A stretch of DNA of 64,000 nucleotides from Chanos chanos (Eukaryota; Chordata; Actinopteri; Gonorynchiformes; Chanidae), in NCBI RefSeq assembly GCF_902362185.1, contig NC_044507.1:16669544-16733543 (forward strand), written 5' to 3'. The position numbers were made by a program, and so were the translations under genes. The notes beneath the pieces were generated by a model. That model worked only from the letters and a program-made list of their open reading frames with translations. It had not been told where the DNA came from and made no database searches. Below are positions 14,120-26,869 of this stretch, piece after piece (position 1 is the stretch's first letter; each line of letters starts with the position of its first letter).

Positions 14120-14400
14120 TAAGCAGTATCAAGATCAGAATAAGATTTATTGGCCAAGTATGTTAACACACACAAGGAATTTGGTTCTGGCCTTTGGTGT
14201 CTCTCTAGCAATGCAGACAATATACAGACAATGTATGTATTATTTACAGACAATAACACAATGTACAAGCAATACACAGATTGTATACAAGGCAGAAAAA
14301 TGTACATAAAGTGTGTGTGGTAGTGCATACAACAGTAATGAGCACCATGTATGGAAATGAAATTGTGATGTATGAGTTTTTGCACAATATGGTATTTGTA
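14120..14400. repeat. Probable dispersed repeat (TTTATTGGCCAAGTATG type)
   Basis: The words TTTATTGGCCAAGTATG and ACAAGGAATTTGGTTCTGG are, as I remember them, a frequent dispersed-repeat signature in fish genomes. The ends and the class (SINE or LINE tail) cannot be fixed from one copy. Confidence 0.5.
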
Positions 14401-14877
14401 GATGTGAAGCAGGGTGTAATGACTGAAGAGACAGGAGTGGCTATGGCTTAGCAGCTAAGCTCCTTAAAACATTAAATGACACAGTGATGAGCCCTCACTT
14501 TCCACGAATTCTAGTTTACACGGCCACAGTGAAGCCAAGAGACAGTATGTGCTGAAAGGTGCACAGTTTGGACTGAAAATGAGTAAACAAGTGTAAGAAA
14601 GTTAACAGACTGCCGAGATTATACTGCTGTGTTTGGTTAATGTGGGGTTAAGTGAGCATCAAAGAGACTCTGTTTCATTCTGATGCGTAACTATGTCCTT
14701 AAGAAACCTAACAGACAAGGTTTAAATATTTATGCTTAACACTGGGAATAGTTTCCTACATTGGTTTTCGTCTCCCAAGGGGGAAACATGTTGTGTCCCG
14801 TATCCAGTTTGACCATGAGGGGGACATTATAGAACAAGATGGAAAGGGGTTGAGGACTGGTGTGTTGCAAAGATCAC

Positions 14878-15088
14878 ACACATACCCCTACACACACATG
14901 TCCCAGTACACACATATCCCTGTACACACATACCCCTATACACATATCTCCATGTACACACATATCCCTGTACACACATACCCCTGTACACACATCTCCA
15001 TGTACACACATATCCCTGTACACACATACCCCTGTACACACATCTCCATGTACACACATATCCCTGTACACACATATCCCTGCACACT
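14878..15088. repeat. Minisatellite of TACACACAT-based units
   Basis: Tandem units of about 48 bp are built from sub-units TACACACATATCCCTG, TACACACATACCCCTG and TACACACATCTCCATG. They open long frames on both strands, which are repeat artefacts. It is not a CRISPR array: the units are contiguous with no unique spacers. Confidence 0.95.
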
Positions 15089-17399
15089 TCCTCTAGCCAC
15101 CTCTCCCAGAGATCCCTTGAGAGCTGTAGGGGTTTCACTATCACTGAAGTACAGGTACAGTCCCCCAGCAGCTCAAGCGAAGTTCATTAAGAACGGTCCT
15201 CAGCGGGCCATTGGGTTGAGTGTACAAAACTGTACATTCAGCTGTTGTAACTACCCAGAACACATTGTAACCACAACACGGCAGAAGAAAGCATTCTGTG
15301 CATGTTTAAGAGGCTAATGACTTTTAATAAAGTACTGTATATAAACCATGTACATCACTATGCATTTAGTGAACACAAATGCATTCCACTTTTATCGTAA
15401 TTACCGGGGCAATTTGTCCAAGTGCAAAAATTGAAGAATATAAGAATATAGACATTACCTTGAACATCCATCAATGAGCATGACTAAGCTGGAGAACAAC
15501 TGTCATTACATTTTACTAAAACAAAATAAGACTCTCCTTTCACCTTATAATGTTTTGTTTCATTACACTATTTACTTACTTGATGTTCTAAATGGAAGGT
15601 TTGAAAAAGCACCAGATGCAACGAAAACCAGACAAACTAGTGATTACACTCTATGTTGGATCAGCGAGTTAATGGTGTAATTGCAATGACACTCAGTCAT
15701 CTAAGAGCCTGTGATTTCATGCACATGAGAAGAGAAGGGAAGTCCTGACCTGCTTTCACTGTGACCGAGAATGTCAGGCAGACATTCACACAGGCAGAGA
15801 ACCAATGAGCAGAGCCTAACACCCAGTTCTACCCATGTCAGTGATTACTTATATTCCCAAAGGCCACAGGGCGTGGAAAACAATTTACATCTAACAATCA
15901 TCTTCCGTTAGTTTATGAGAGAGCGCATCGGGGTGATAATTATAGGGTCTCGGACATTAGCGCCGCTCTGCTCTAGCTCAAGCAAAATGTCAGGAGGAGG
16001 GCCATTTGGGTTCGAGGCAGACTTCTATTAAAGATGGCTTGTTCCTTCCAGTCATTACTGACGACAGAAATATGCATTCATATGCGGATGTGCTGTTCTC
16101 TTCTTTGTATATCTTGTTAAATTTCCGCAGCGTACATGTTACCAAGAATTGGCCCCCGAGCCAAAATCAGGAAACAAACAGAATGAAAGAAAATTGCCTC
16201 ATAACGAGTCCGAATACAAACATCACACAAACTATGTCAGTGTTAATAGGTTGAGGTCAGCCTTCAGACACGCATCCTGCTGCCTCCACAGATAAGGACT
16301 TCAGCTGGTGGGTACATCTGCCTTGCTTGGCTCCTCAAAGCCGGGTTGAGTCAGTTTTGTATTACGCTCTGGTTTCCCCCATACAGAGTTTTTTTGATCA
16401 AGCCAGCGGCTGCCAACTTGCTCCTCTCTGACATTGGATGGCTCTGACATTGGATTGCCCTGGGCAGGTTAGCCCTTGCCTTCAGGCCTCTGAGGAATTA
16501 CATAACAGTAAGGCATTATGTCAGCCGCCCTGAGGGTGTGTGGTGTTCTCTAATCGTTTCAAGACTGGCTCCTTTCCTTTGGCATTTTGATTCTTGGTCT
16601 GGAAAATTACATTTCTACAGTTTTTGATACACCTGTTCAAACACAACTCTTCACATGTGCAATACAGCCACGAGCCCCGTGAGGTCAACCCGGAGAAAAG
16701 AAACATTGGAAGTTGTTCTTTAGAAATACTCAAAAAGACCCCAAGTTGGGGAAGTTGTCCACTTAATAAATACTGAATGGACTGGAACCAGGAGTTAGAT
16801 CTACCTACTAAAAATAGGTCAAACAATTCTACTGTCACACAGGTATCATTTAATGATCCTACTCAGATTCTGGCTCAAGTTCTTATTGGGTGTGATGTGT
16901 TTGCATGAAACTGCATATAAGATAAGCAATTGGCTTGCCTTCACACATCCCTAACCTGGTTTAAACTTTTGAATTAGTGAATGACATCAGATGTCACTCT
17001 GAATACTGCCCCCTCTGAGAAAATATGTGTATTGTCAGTTTGCCTCGCTCCTGTTAAACAGCTTGCCTCTAGGAGATAAGCAGAGGCTCTCCAAAACAGG
17101 AGAGAGACACTCAAACTCCGAGAGACGAAGGTGTCACCATTAATTTCTTGTTCATTAGCAGTCCAGTGCGATACATGCTGTTTTCAGCACTGCCCTTGGT
17201 TAGATTCCCTTGACTCCTGATATTTAAAACCTGCTTTGTACTTTTCTTGTCCGAGACTCAAAGTAAGGGTCTGACTTTGAAAGTATCGGGTCCCGCAGAG
17301 ACGAGATGCCTTCAGTGTGACTTGGAAGTAAAATCAGAGCAGCACGAAATGGGCATTGGGGAAGCACTGTTTTCTCCCCATCATATTCCTCCGCTTGCA

Positions 17400-17420
17400 C
17401 CCCCCCCCCCCCCCCCCCCC
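17400..17420. repeat. Poly-C tract
   Basis: A run of about 21 C is broken only at its right edge by G. The real length is often uncertain in assemblies. Confidence 0.9.
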
Positions 17421-19220
17421 GCCACCCCCGACCCCTCCCTGTCTCATCCTAACTCTTGTTTTATGACTGCAGTGCCTGGCCAGTTGTAACTCGGTGTGCT
17501 GCTTCATCTCTCCCTCAGGTACTCTAAACTGTCTCCAGTCACAGCGTACAGCAGGTCAGCCATCGGTCAATACCATCACACGCGTCTTAGCCGTAACCCT
17601 TTCTTTGCAACATTCCCGGTTACTCTGAGGGGATGTCACACAAACATTAGTGAGCTAGATTTAAGAGTCAATTAGCTGTTATAATACAATACTAAACAGA
17701 AACTTGATCTGGACCTCCGCAAAAGAGCCCTGGCCTTTTTCCCGAACGCTAAAGCCGTAACGGCTGTATTACAGTTTAATCTCTGAATTTACAACTTGCT
17801 TCAGGTTGTTGAAAGGTCATATGTTGTGCGGTGTGCTAATGTCCAAACCTCCGGTTATTCTTGGTTAGGAGGTAGACACATTAATGAGCTGCCCTGCTCT
17901 TTAAGAGCTGTCGGAGAATAATGAAAATGAACAGTCTTTCAATGGGATGAGTTAGCATTGCCGCTAAGGTGAAGAGCTAATCATGTGGATCCTTCTTCCT
18001 CCTCTAAGATGTTTTTGGTGCACAGCCTTTCTTGTTAGTATAATATATTTTGAATATTCAGATAACCACTTTTGTTCAAAAACCACAGAGGACTCTTTTT
18101 TATTCTTGTCCCTGTTAAGTTCTTATCATTCTCATCACTTAAAAATTCAGTTCAAAACAAAATTCACACAAACCTATCAGTGATTCATTTTTCATCGCAC
18201 GGCCCTATTGTCCTACCAATAAAACAGATTTATATTTTTATAGGTGATTTAGTGTTGGTTTTATTAGGGGAAATTATTTTAGTGTCAGACAGGGTAAATG
18301 CCTAACGTCTCATTTTAAAAAAGACTGCCATGTCACCAAAGTAGTCACAAGAGGAGAGCCGAGAGGTCTTTATACACAACGGGGCGACACAGAGTGTGCC
18401 ACCCTAAGAGTTCACCGCATTTCGCCTTACGGAAAAACATGTTGAGCAAGGATGGGAAGAGAAGTTATTAAAGAACACTTAAGACAGGTCCTAAAACAAA
18501 AGCACAACCACCATCTATAGTTATTAAGTTTTTAAATCAGCAAACACTGCTGAGAGATCAGACTGCTGCTAAGTATGCCTTGTGGAAGAGTTTAGGAGAG
18601 TGATATTAGACAGCGAATTCAGGAAGTTGCACTCATGTGAAATGAATGCAGAATTTCATAAATGAAAGTGTAACATTATACCATTCAGTAAGCGTGTCTG
18701 GAACTGTGCTGTTTGGTCATGCTCTTTGGCGTTCTCACGTTTAAAGACCAGAGTAGATGGGTTCAAGCTGAAGGTTAAATTAGTGACCTCTCACCTAATA
18801 GCTCACCTTTATAATCAACAGGATCAAAAGTACTGAAACTGCCACTGGAAGGCTATTCAGTTTCTCATCATCTGTTTTTGTATCCATAGGCTGTTCAGTT
18901 GTGATCATTCATAAAACGTCTGACTGTGAGCTCAGTCAAACCACGAGAGGTTTTGTCTTAGCCGCTGGCTCTTGGTGGAAGAAGCAAACAATTTATTAGA
19001 GAGATGTAGCCTGACCAGCCACAGTTTAGAGTCTCCAATTCAAAAAAATGCCACTGATGCTATTTGATTTGAATGAAATGGTTTTGTTGTGACAAGTGAG
19101 ACTCCAAATACATTCTGACATTTTTTTTAGTTCATCCATTTTACAAATCTATGCAGTACGTATTTTCAAGTTTGAAAAACAATGCAGTCTGACTATCCTT
19201 AAATTTGAGCCATTCATTCT

Positions 19221-20018
19221 CATTGTTGGACGTAACGCGTTACTGCAATTCTGCAATTACTTTTGGCAGTAACGAGTAATATAACTAATTACCTTTTCAA
19301 ATTAAATTACGCAATTACTCCCTCACTCACTCATTATCTAAGCCGCTTATCCTAATCAGGGTCGCAGGCGGTGCTGGAGCCTATCCCAGCGCTCATAGGG
19401 CGAAAGGCAGGGAAACACCCTGGGCAGATCGCCAGTCCATCGCAGAACACAATTACAATTCGTGAAATTTAAATTGGCTCGTTTTGTCCTGCATGAAAAT
19501 ATTAATGGACAACTGCAGACTATAGCAGACAAATGCAGCCTATTCCCCCAATTTCCTGTTTATGATATAACGTCACCCGACCTTACGGTGGCGTAGTGAA
19601 TGAATGAATCAATCAATCAGCGTTAGCCCACACAATGGCTTAAAGTTCAGGGAATGATTGGGCAATGTTGTCCTGGAAATACGGACATTATTTTCCCTCC
19701 TCGAGAACAAGGACAAAAATATACTAGTGAGTTTTAGTCTATGTGAACTTTATCCACATCAAAGAATAGTAATCCTAATCTTCTGAAGCACCTGGTAAAA
19801 CAATATACTTACACAAAGCTAATCGCGAAAGCTCCCAGTGCTAGCGCTGCTGACCAAGAAGCCACTCCATCCAAACATTTAGAAGTAACGCAAAGGTTAC
19901 TTTGGCTAGTAACTAGATACGTTTATATGCAGTAACTGGTAAAGTAACTCAATTACTTTTGAAAGAAGTAACTACTAACTGTAACGAATTACAGTTTTCA
20001 GTAACTTGCACAACCCTG
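19221..20018. mobile_element. Non-autonomous hAT-type element with a nested insertion
   Basis: The 798-bp element is flanked by identical 8-bp direct repeats TTCATTCT (19213-19220 and 20019-20026), as expected of hAT target duplications. The left end reads CATTGTTGG and the right end reads CAACCCTG, an imperfect inverted pair. Both ends carry the GTAAC/TTACT-rich subterminal words seen in the second copy at 56,915-57,602. There is no transposase frame, so it is a MITE-like copy. A 131-bp unrelated repeat is inserted at 19319-19449. Divergence of the ends suggests an older copy than the one at 56,915. Confidence 0.8.
19319..19449. mobile_element. Short retroposon-like fragment nested in the hAT element
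   Basis: The segment starts with CTCACTCACTCATTATC and contains GGAGCCTATCCCAGC and GCCAGTCCATCGCAG. These words belong to a very common dispersed repeat of fish genomes, probably the tail of an RTE-type LINE or a SINE using it. It is bounded by CAATTAC on both sides (19312-19318 and 19450-19456), a plausible 7-bp target duplication, so it jumped into the hAT copy after that had inserted. Confidence 0.65.
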
Positions 20019-20438
20019 TTCATTCTGCATTAACAGATACTGCTTTTGCTGATGAGATAAACGCAGATATAGCTTTTCTCTGCAGAGCAACAGGGGAACT
20101 GAATAAAAAAGTAACAAACCGTACAACAAAAGTCCACAGTTCACAAAACTTAAGCAGTGTTGCAACTTCACACTCAGGAGGTAGAAGACATCAATAGATG
20201 TCAAGCCAAAACTGAAGCATTCAACATATAGGTACATCTGTGTCTGTCTAATGTACAGGAATCTAATGCACTTTTACTGATCTAGAAACTGTGCGTGTTG
20301 GTTAAAGGCACACAGTGAGAAAAAAAAAAATTAGCCTTTTCATGATGTCTCTTGTTCTTTTGTAGTACCCTTCAGAACATGTACTTTTGCTCAGTCCAAA
20401 CAGATTGGAGTGCCCAAAAGGGGATTTCTACTCTAAAG

Positions 20439-20567
20439 ACACACACACACACAGACATGCACGCACACACACGCATGCACGCACATACACACATACACAT
20501 GCACAGACACACACACACACACATACACAGGCACAGACACACACGCGCGCACACACACACACCCACA
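20439..20567. repeat. CA-rich compound microsatellite
   Basis: This is about 130 bp of CA runs interrupted by GC, TG and GCGC words. It opens frames on both strands that are not genes. Confidence 0.95.
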
Positions 20568-21870
20568 CATAAAGGGAAAAAAACAGTATTCTGGCTTGAT
20601 TCTCCCCATCTGTCCCTGAGCTTTTCCATTCTATCATAGGACCATCCATTAACTCAGCTCTGATGTGCTGCCAGGCCACAGAAACTACATTTACAACTCT
20701 GCAACAAATCGCTAAGAGAGCAAAATGGAACAGGGGAACAGGATAAAGATGTAATTAATGCATTTTTCCCTATTAACTCACACGCTGCATAAATTAACAT
20801 TGACTGTTACCATATCGTGACATGACGGGGGTCTTTTAAGGTTGAACAGGGGTTTCTCTAGGGTGGCATTTGGCTGTGCACGCACATTTCACAAAATGTT
20901 GAGGCTTAGCAAGGGCCAAAACAACCTCAGACAAAGACAAGGGAGAGAGGCACAATATGTTCATTTTGGAAGAAATATTACAGTGAGTAGTACAGTGTAC
21001 CTTTTGTGTTGTCTTTGTTTGGACATTTGAAGTGAATCAAAGCTTAAAACCACTCAAACACGCTTAAGAAACTAAAACTGAGATCAACTGCCCCTGTGCT
21101 TTTCTCATAGCAATATCTAATGTTGAGATATGAGCATTCAAAGTGTTTTTTCTTTTATTTGAGAACAAAAAAAATGATAAAATATAATGAATATAACCTG
21201 ATTTGCCTTTCAATTTGGGAGGTACATTTATTTATGTCATGTTTTAAAGGTCAGTCCTGAGTTCAGATCTTGTCTTTTATCAAAATGAGTTCTCAGTCTT
21301 TAGGTGCCAGCTGATACCTAAAGGAGCAGTTAATGTAACCGTGTGTCAGCAATGTCGGTTCTAGTAGTTCTTGGCTATGTAGCTACTTTGATGTGGCCTG
21401 GGAAGAAAGCTTTGTCTGTTAAAGATCATAAGGGGTTAGAGAACTATGATGAGGTAGCTTCACAAACATAGGATACAAATCTGAATTACATGACACATTC
21501 CCATTTAAATCATGTCTACACAACAGATAAGCAACTTGTGTTGGTTGTGCAAGAGACTCGCTCTTTGTGAAGGTTATTGAAATTATGGACAAACATTAAC
21601 AATATTTGCACCTAACCTAAAATATGAGTGGTTCAAAAAAACAAAAAAAATATGGTAGGATGACCTGCCTTTTATGTTGTTGGGCACATTATCATTTATT
21701 ATGTGGAAAAAAAACTGTCCGGATATGAGGTAACACACAAGCCTAGATATAGATGTCTTTTGTTTCTGTGGGTCATTATTTGTCATTACATACAGAACAT
21801 TGCATGATATTGAAGTGAGAGGTAAGACTGGAGAAAAAACACAGAGCGAGCAATACTGAATGAAATTACT

Positions 21871-21872
21871 GG

Positions 21873-21904
<32 letters not shown>

Positions 21905-21984
21905 TAGGGTTGTTTGTTTGTTTTTAATGGCAAACAAGCACTGACAGGGTGTTTCCACCCCCCCCCCCCCCCCCCCCCCCCCCC
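21871..21984. repeat. Poly-G / poly-C inverted pair
   Basis: About 29 G (21876-21904) are followed 53 bp later by about 27 C (21958-21984). Inside the loop, GTTTGTTTG and CAAACAAGC are partly complementary, so the whole block can fold back as a long hairpin. The G run could also form a quadruplex. Confidence 0.85.
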
Positions 21985-24648
21985 AAGTTTGCTTTTTCTC
22001 ATTGCAGTTATCCAATGATTACAACAGGCTTAACATGTAAAACACATGCAAATAAGGTACTCTGTGTCTTTGCCTGTGGTCTGATGAAGAGAGCACGCTC
22101 TACGCTCTGAGAGATTACTCAGTGATAGCTCTATCTGTGTTAAGTCCACGCATTCATCTGACATATTTATTTCTCTAAAGCTGGATGCAACCCTCTCCTA
22201 CCGAACCTGTCACTCAGCGCAGCATGGCATACGAATACCCCGCTACTCTCTTCTCCAAAGACAAGGGAATCCCTCTGTAACTGCCCCTTAAACAGCACTG
22301 TGAAAATAACACATTTACACAGCAGGATTCCCAGTACTGGTCATAGAACGCGAGGCATGGGATAAAAAGGAGGGTGAAATGGGGAGCATCTCAGTGGGAG
22401 ATTTCACTGAGGTCATGCTGATGGGGGGAAAAAAAAACATAGAGTTAATTGCTCTTAAAAATGTTTACATAGTCTGTCTTGTTTGAATGAGCTAAACTAT
22501 TGTCAGGCTCCGGTCTCAGCGATAAGGAGGCAAAAACACACACAGCTGCCAGATCTGACTGTCTAGCGGTCAGCCCACCAGGAGGCCAGGAGCACGCTAA
22601 AGACATTCAGTGCAAGACATCTGAGACTCAGAGAGAGAATACTTGTTTTAACATAAACAAATATTTGCTCTGCATTTTGTCTCCTGTACACATTCTAATA
22701 CAAGCGTGCTGAGTAGGTAGTGTCGGAAAGCGGTTTAAGAACTGGGAATAAACTCTGTGGGGAAGAAAGGTATAATTACTTCAGAGTGGTATGTTTAACA
22801 CTATGTCAGAAACTGAATATATGAAATGTAATTAATGATGGCAAATTAATTCATTATTAATTAGAACTGAAATAAATTGACTGCGAATAAAACAAATAGC
22901 TATAAATAAAAGGTAAACTGCTGGAAAGATTTTGAAATAATTAACACTTTGAACCGAAATTGAACTCCCAAATCTCACTAACAACTGAACAACTTAATGT
23001 GTCCTCACGAATCCTTAAAAAAACCAAAGAAACGCATACATATTTATGTTAATATTTAATAAATAACAGTGTGCTATTCTCTCTGCCAAGGAGTAAAATA
23101 CATGTAAAGTAAAGAAAAGACATGCAGTTCTCCAGTGTTCTGTTTCTTCGCTCATCTTAGTCAGCTCAGGATGGCAAATTTCAGTTTAATCGCTGATTCT
23201 GCAAGAACCAGAGTTTTCTTTCCAGAGCCGTTTCTGCCGTGCACTATTGTCATCATTTTGAAGATCTGACAATTGGATACTTTGGAATCTGGTTTCCTTC
23301 TTTATTTTTTTTGTTCTCTTTGGCTTGATCTCCCTGTAGTACAAACTTAGGCTTGGTGAAGCAACATGATTTGAAAACCGTACAGATATCAGATCTGTTC
23401 TCTGGCCCTGCTTGTAGTATAATACGTTTGAGTTATTATTATGCAACTGTTTGGCAGTCCATCAGAGAATGAAAAAAGCCAGTCATCTGTTAAAGTGGAG
23501 TTTATGTTTTGGAGGTATGAAGAGAACAGAAGAACCTCTTGTTTTTGTTCCACAGGCCCACAGGACGGCAGCCAGCAAGTAGCTACCCCTATTTAAGAAA
23601 AGGGGATGGAAGGGCCAAGACACAGAGGAGGGAAAAAAAAAGCATCTGGCCGAGGCAAAGGCGCAGATTCTGTTCTGATGCACCATCAAGGGCCTTCATA
23701 ATGCAAGAGCGCCTCCTGGAGGCATTACAGAAATAAACAATGTTACCTTTGCATTGGATGTAAATACGGTTAATGGCGAAAAAGCAATAAAATAGTAATA
23801 CATATTTATACGCCATAACCACTAACAAAACATGCAAAAGAATTTAATTACCAGTGTACATCATATTGAATATCACTTTGGTTGCAAAAAAGGGTCCTGT
23901 TTTCTTTTTAATATTTTTTCATTCTTTTAAGATGATATTTCTCCCTTTTATGAAATCATTTTCCTCAAGAGTCATTGACAAACAAATGAAAATGACAGTT
24001 ATGGTCTTTGAGTTTACAAAACTTCAAAACTCTATTATATAGCTGTCACAAAAATTTGAAGGGTTTTTTGATTCATTTGACATCTAAACAAAGAAAATAA
24101 GTGTTGGGGAGATGAGTATTACATTTTGGAGCAAGGAGGCCAGAATAAAAATGGAAAAATCTAGAACTCAGTTATTTGTTAGGCAAAGCAAATGGATGCA
24201 ATATTTTACTGTTCATCAGACACCATCAAACAACATAAAAAATTATTTTAAAAAAAATCAAAATGAAATAAACAAAACAAACACATGGTGTAACACATCT
24301 TGATATATATATTTGACTTCACAAATATATAAACTTCGTCATCTACAATGCATGAATATGTGTCTGAACTGCACTTTCAAAAACTTCACATAAAGAATGC
24401 AAATTGGCATTGAACTAAACAGTACCATCGCTGTCACCAACTGTAACTGTTTTAAAGTTGCAGTTTAGAGAAGAAAGTTTGTGGCACATCATGTGTTATT
24501 TCTGTCTATGGCCCTTTGACTGAACAGCATTTCCAAGCCAGTTTGAGGTGATGGAGGATGTTGGCATGCTCTCTGCTGTCTCATCTGTACTGTACTGTAC
24601 TGTGGGAAGCAGAGGAGATAAAAACAATTTGGGAGAGGGTCGAGAAAT

Positions 24649-26831
24649 TCATGTTGAGGCGATGACCCTGATTCCGAAGTTCAAGCGAAGCTGCTCCAGG
24701 AAGATGAAAGTCAGCACTGTTTGTGGGATCAAGCGTATTCCGGCTGGTACGAGACCCTGCGGCGAGAGAGCGCATTCGGTTACAAACCACGGAAAACTGT
24801 CTTCTGTTTCAGCAGCTTTGAGTTCATAAAAAAAAAAAAGCTAGATGGGAAAAACTCATTTCACCTTGTAAAAAGCCATAGGTCCTAATCTCGCAGTATC
24901 TGTCAGGCAGTGAATCAGGCCCTGACACAGAAAAACAGTGCGGTGACCGAAGAGGAAACAAAAGAACACATATAAAAAGGGAAATAAGAACACGGTAAGG
25001 TATGTCTCCTTCTACACCATGTTTTTACAGGGCTGTCCAACTGAATATCAGTAAAAGGCTTAAGCTGGGACATTGTAACAAAAGCGTAAAGCAGAGAGGT
25101 CGTTACTTAGGACTCTCTTCTCTTACCACGTACTCCCCTTTGGAGTTCATCAGTCTGGTCTTTAACACATCCAAAGGCTGGCAGAGAACAGTGGCACAAC
25201 CACCCTGCGCAGAAGGCATGCGAGCAATTAAACTGTAACCTCTGTATGTGAAGGTAAAATGCCATAACCATTCAAAATCCATCAGGCTGTAATCAGAGAC
25301 AGGTTACTCACCGCAATGAGACTGGCCAAAAAATGAGTGAGAATGTTGTCCTTCATGACACCTGTGCCCAAAACCAGCTGTTTGGCCTGGTCATAACAGG
25401 ACAGCTGGACAAAACAGAGAGAATGAATGAAGAACCAAACTGTCCTGTATATGATACCACAGAACACACCCCAAAAATCTTTTACATTCCCACCTGTCCT
25501 ACAGTCACTAGAGCCCCTCTGCTGGATGCCATGGTAGCTCCAGAGAACAGCTTCTTCAGACCCTCTGTGAAGATACAGAATAAGGAGGCCAAAAGACTAA
25601 GCGACAGAGAATATCTTTGATTGATCATATAACCATTTTCTTGATTTTTTTTTTCAGTAGCAATCGATCCATCCATTCATTCTACTGTTCCTACCTTCCT
25701 TCCAGACCCGGAAGAGACCATCAAGGGCGTGAGCATAGCTGCAAAACGGACAAGATAGTGAGATGACACAGCAGTATTGGTTTATTTGGTCTCATTATTG
25801 CCGTAAACATTTAACCTCTTTAACACAATGACACAAACTCACTTTCTCCTGAGCTCCGGCGGCAATTTCACATCATTTTGCATCCTGTTTAAGAGATACG
25901 ATTAAATTTTCCAGGAGTACCATAACAGGGAGGCAATTCTTCAAATAACTGTAGTGAAGTGATTAAATTTTTCACAGTACCATAACAGGGAGGCAATTCT
26001 TCAAATAACTGTAGTGAAGTGACTCTTTTGCCTTTGTATCTGTGTAATCATATGTACTCTCAGTGCTTTAGTGTCTGTTTAGTACAAAATACCATTAAAG
26101 TTAAGACCACAGTCCATGAAGAAATAAGATTTGCTCCCAAGACCTGATTTGCACATTGGCAGATTTCTGCCTTCTTGCAATATTCTCTCTCTCTTTATCG
26201 GACAGAAAATCACTACTTATAGTATAAACTCACCTAACATTGACCATGTCTGCAGGTGTCCCAATGAAGCCACCAGTGAGTCCTACAGGCAAGGGAAGAA
26301 AATGAGATGAGAGAAGGTCCACTCTCAGTGGTCGCTAAGCAAACTAATAGCACTATTTGACACAGGGAAAGAAAAGAACTGAGACAAATCTATTATGGTT
26401 TTGCACACCTCCAAAGGCACCCAGTAAGACTTTCTGATAGAAGGGCATTGGACCTTGGTTTCCACTGGCCATCATATCTCGTACTGTCTCGTAAATGGCA
26501 AAACGAGTCATAGAGTAAGACATCTAGAAGGCAGAGATAACATAGGCTGGTCTAGAAGATCAGTTTGTCACAGATGTATTGATGAATACAACAAAAACAG
26601 ACTGTGCGTTACTTTGAATGTGCATGTATCAGACATGGACAAAAGACCAAAGTGAGACCAATCTTTTCAATTACTATATTAGATATCACATTTCCATTAA
26701 ATTAAATGAAAACTTGAGCAATACTAGATTCCAGTTTGGATGACCTTGTTAAATAAAATTTAGGCTATACATCTGGGTGATCCTGAAAACAGAAAATGTC
26801 AACTGTGAGGTGCTTGAGTAATGTAGTGTCT

Positions 26832-26869
<38 letters not shown>

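Larger units (their letters stand above)
1..24648. other. Gene-poor stretch with no convincing coding exon
   Basis: I read all frames and found no exon that matches a known protein. The open frames here are short, and many come from low-complexity repeats. The stretch holds many microsatellites, a minisatellite, short tandem duplications, one hAT-type element and unannotated single-copy sequence. Some parts (about 10,980-11,330, 15,890-16,280 and 17,560-17,990) look like complex, non-repetitive sequence with AT-rich homeodomain-type words and could be conserved non-coding elements, but that is only an impression. It could also be intron or distal regulatory sequence of a gene lying left of the window. 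Confidence 0.6.

Noticed and set aside
14878-15088. Possible CRISPR-like array
   Set aside because: Units are directly contiguous with no unique spacers, and the DNA is vertebrate nuclear.
14793-15317. 174-codon frame rich in YTHIPVHTYP-type repeats, and its antisense partners
   Set aside because: The frame is open on both strands because it reads through a minisatellite with a period that is a multiple of three; no splice or start context supports a gene.
16009-16020. GGTTCGAGGC as a possible tRNA T-arm
   Set aside because: No matching acceptor, D-arm or anticodon stem could be built around it.
20352-20679. Several His/Thr or Cys/Val repeat frames
   Set aside because: They come from the CA microsatellite on both strands.
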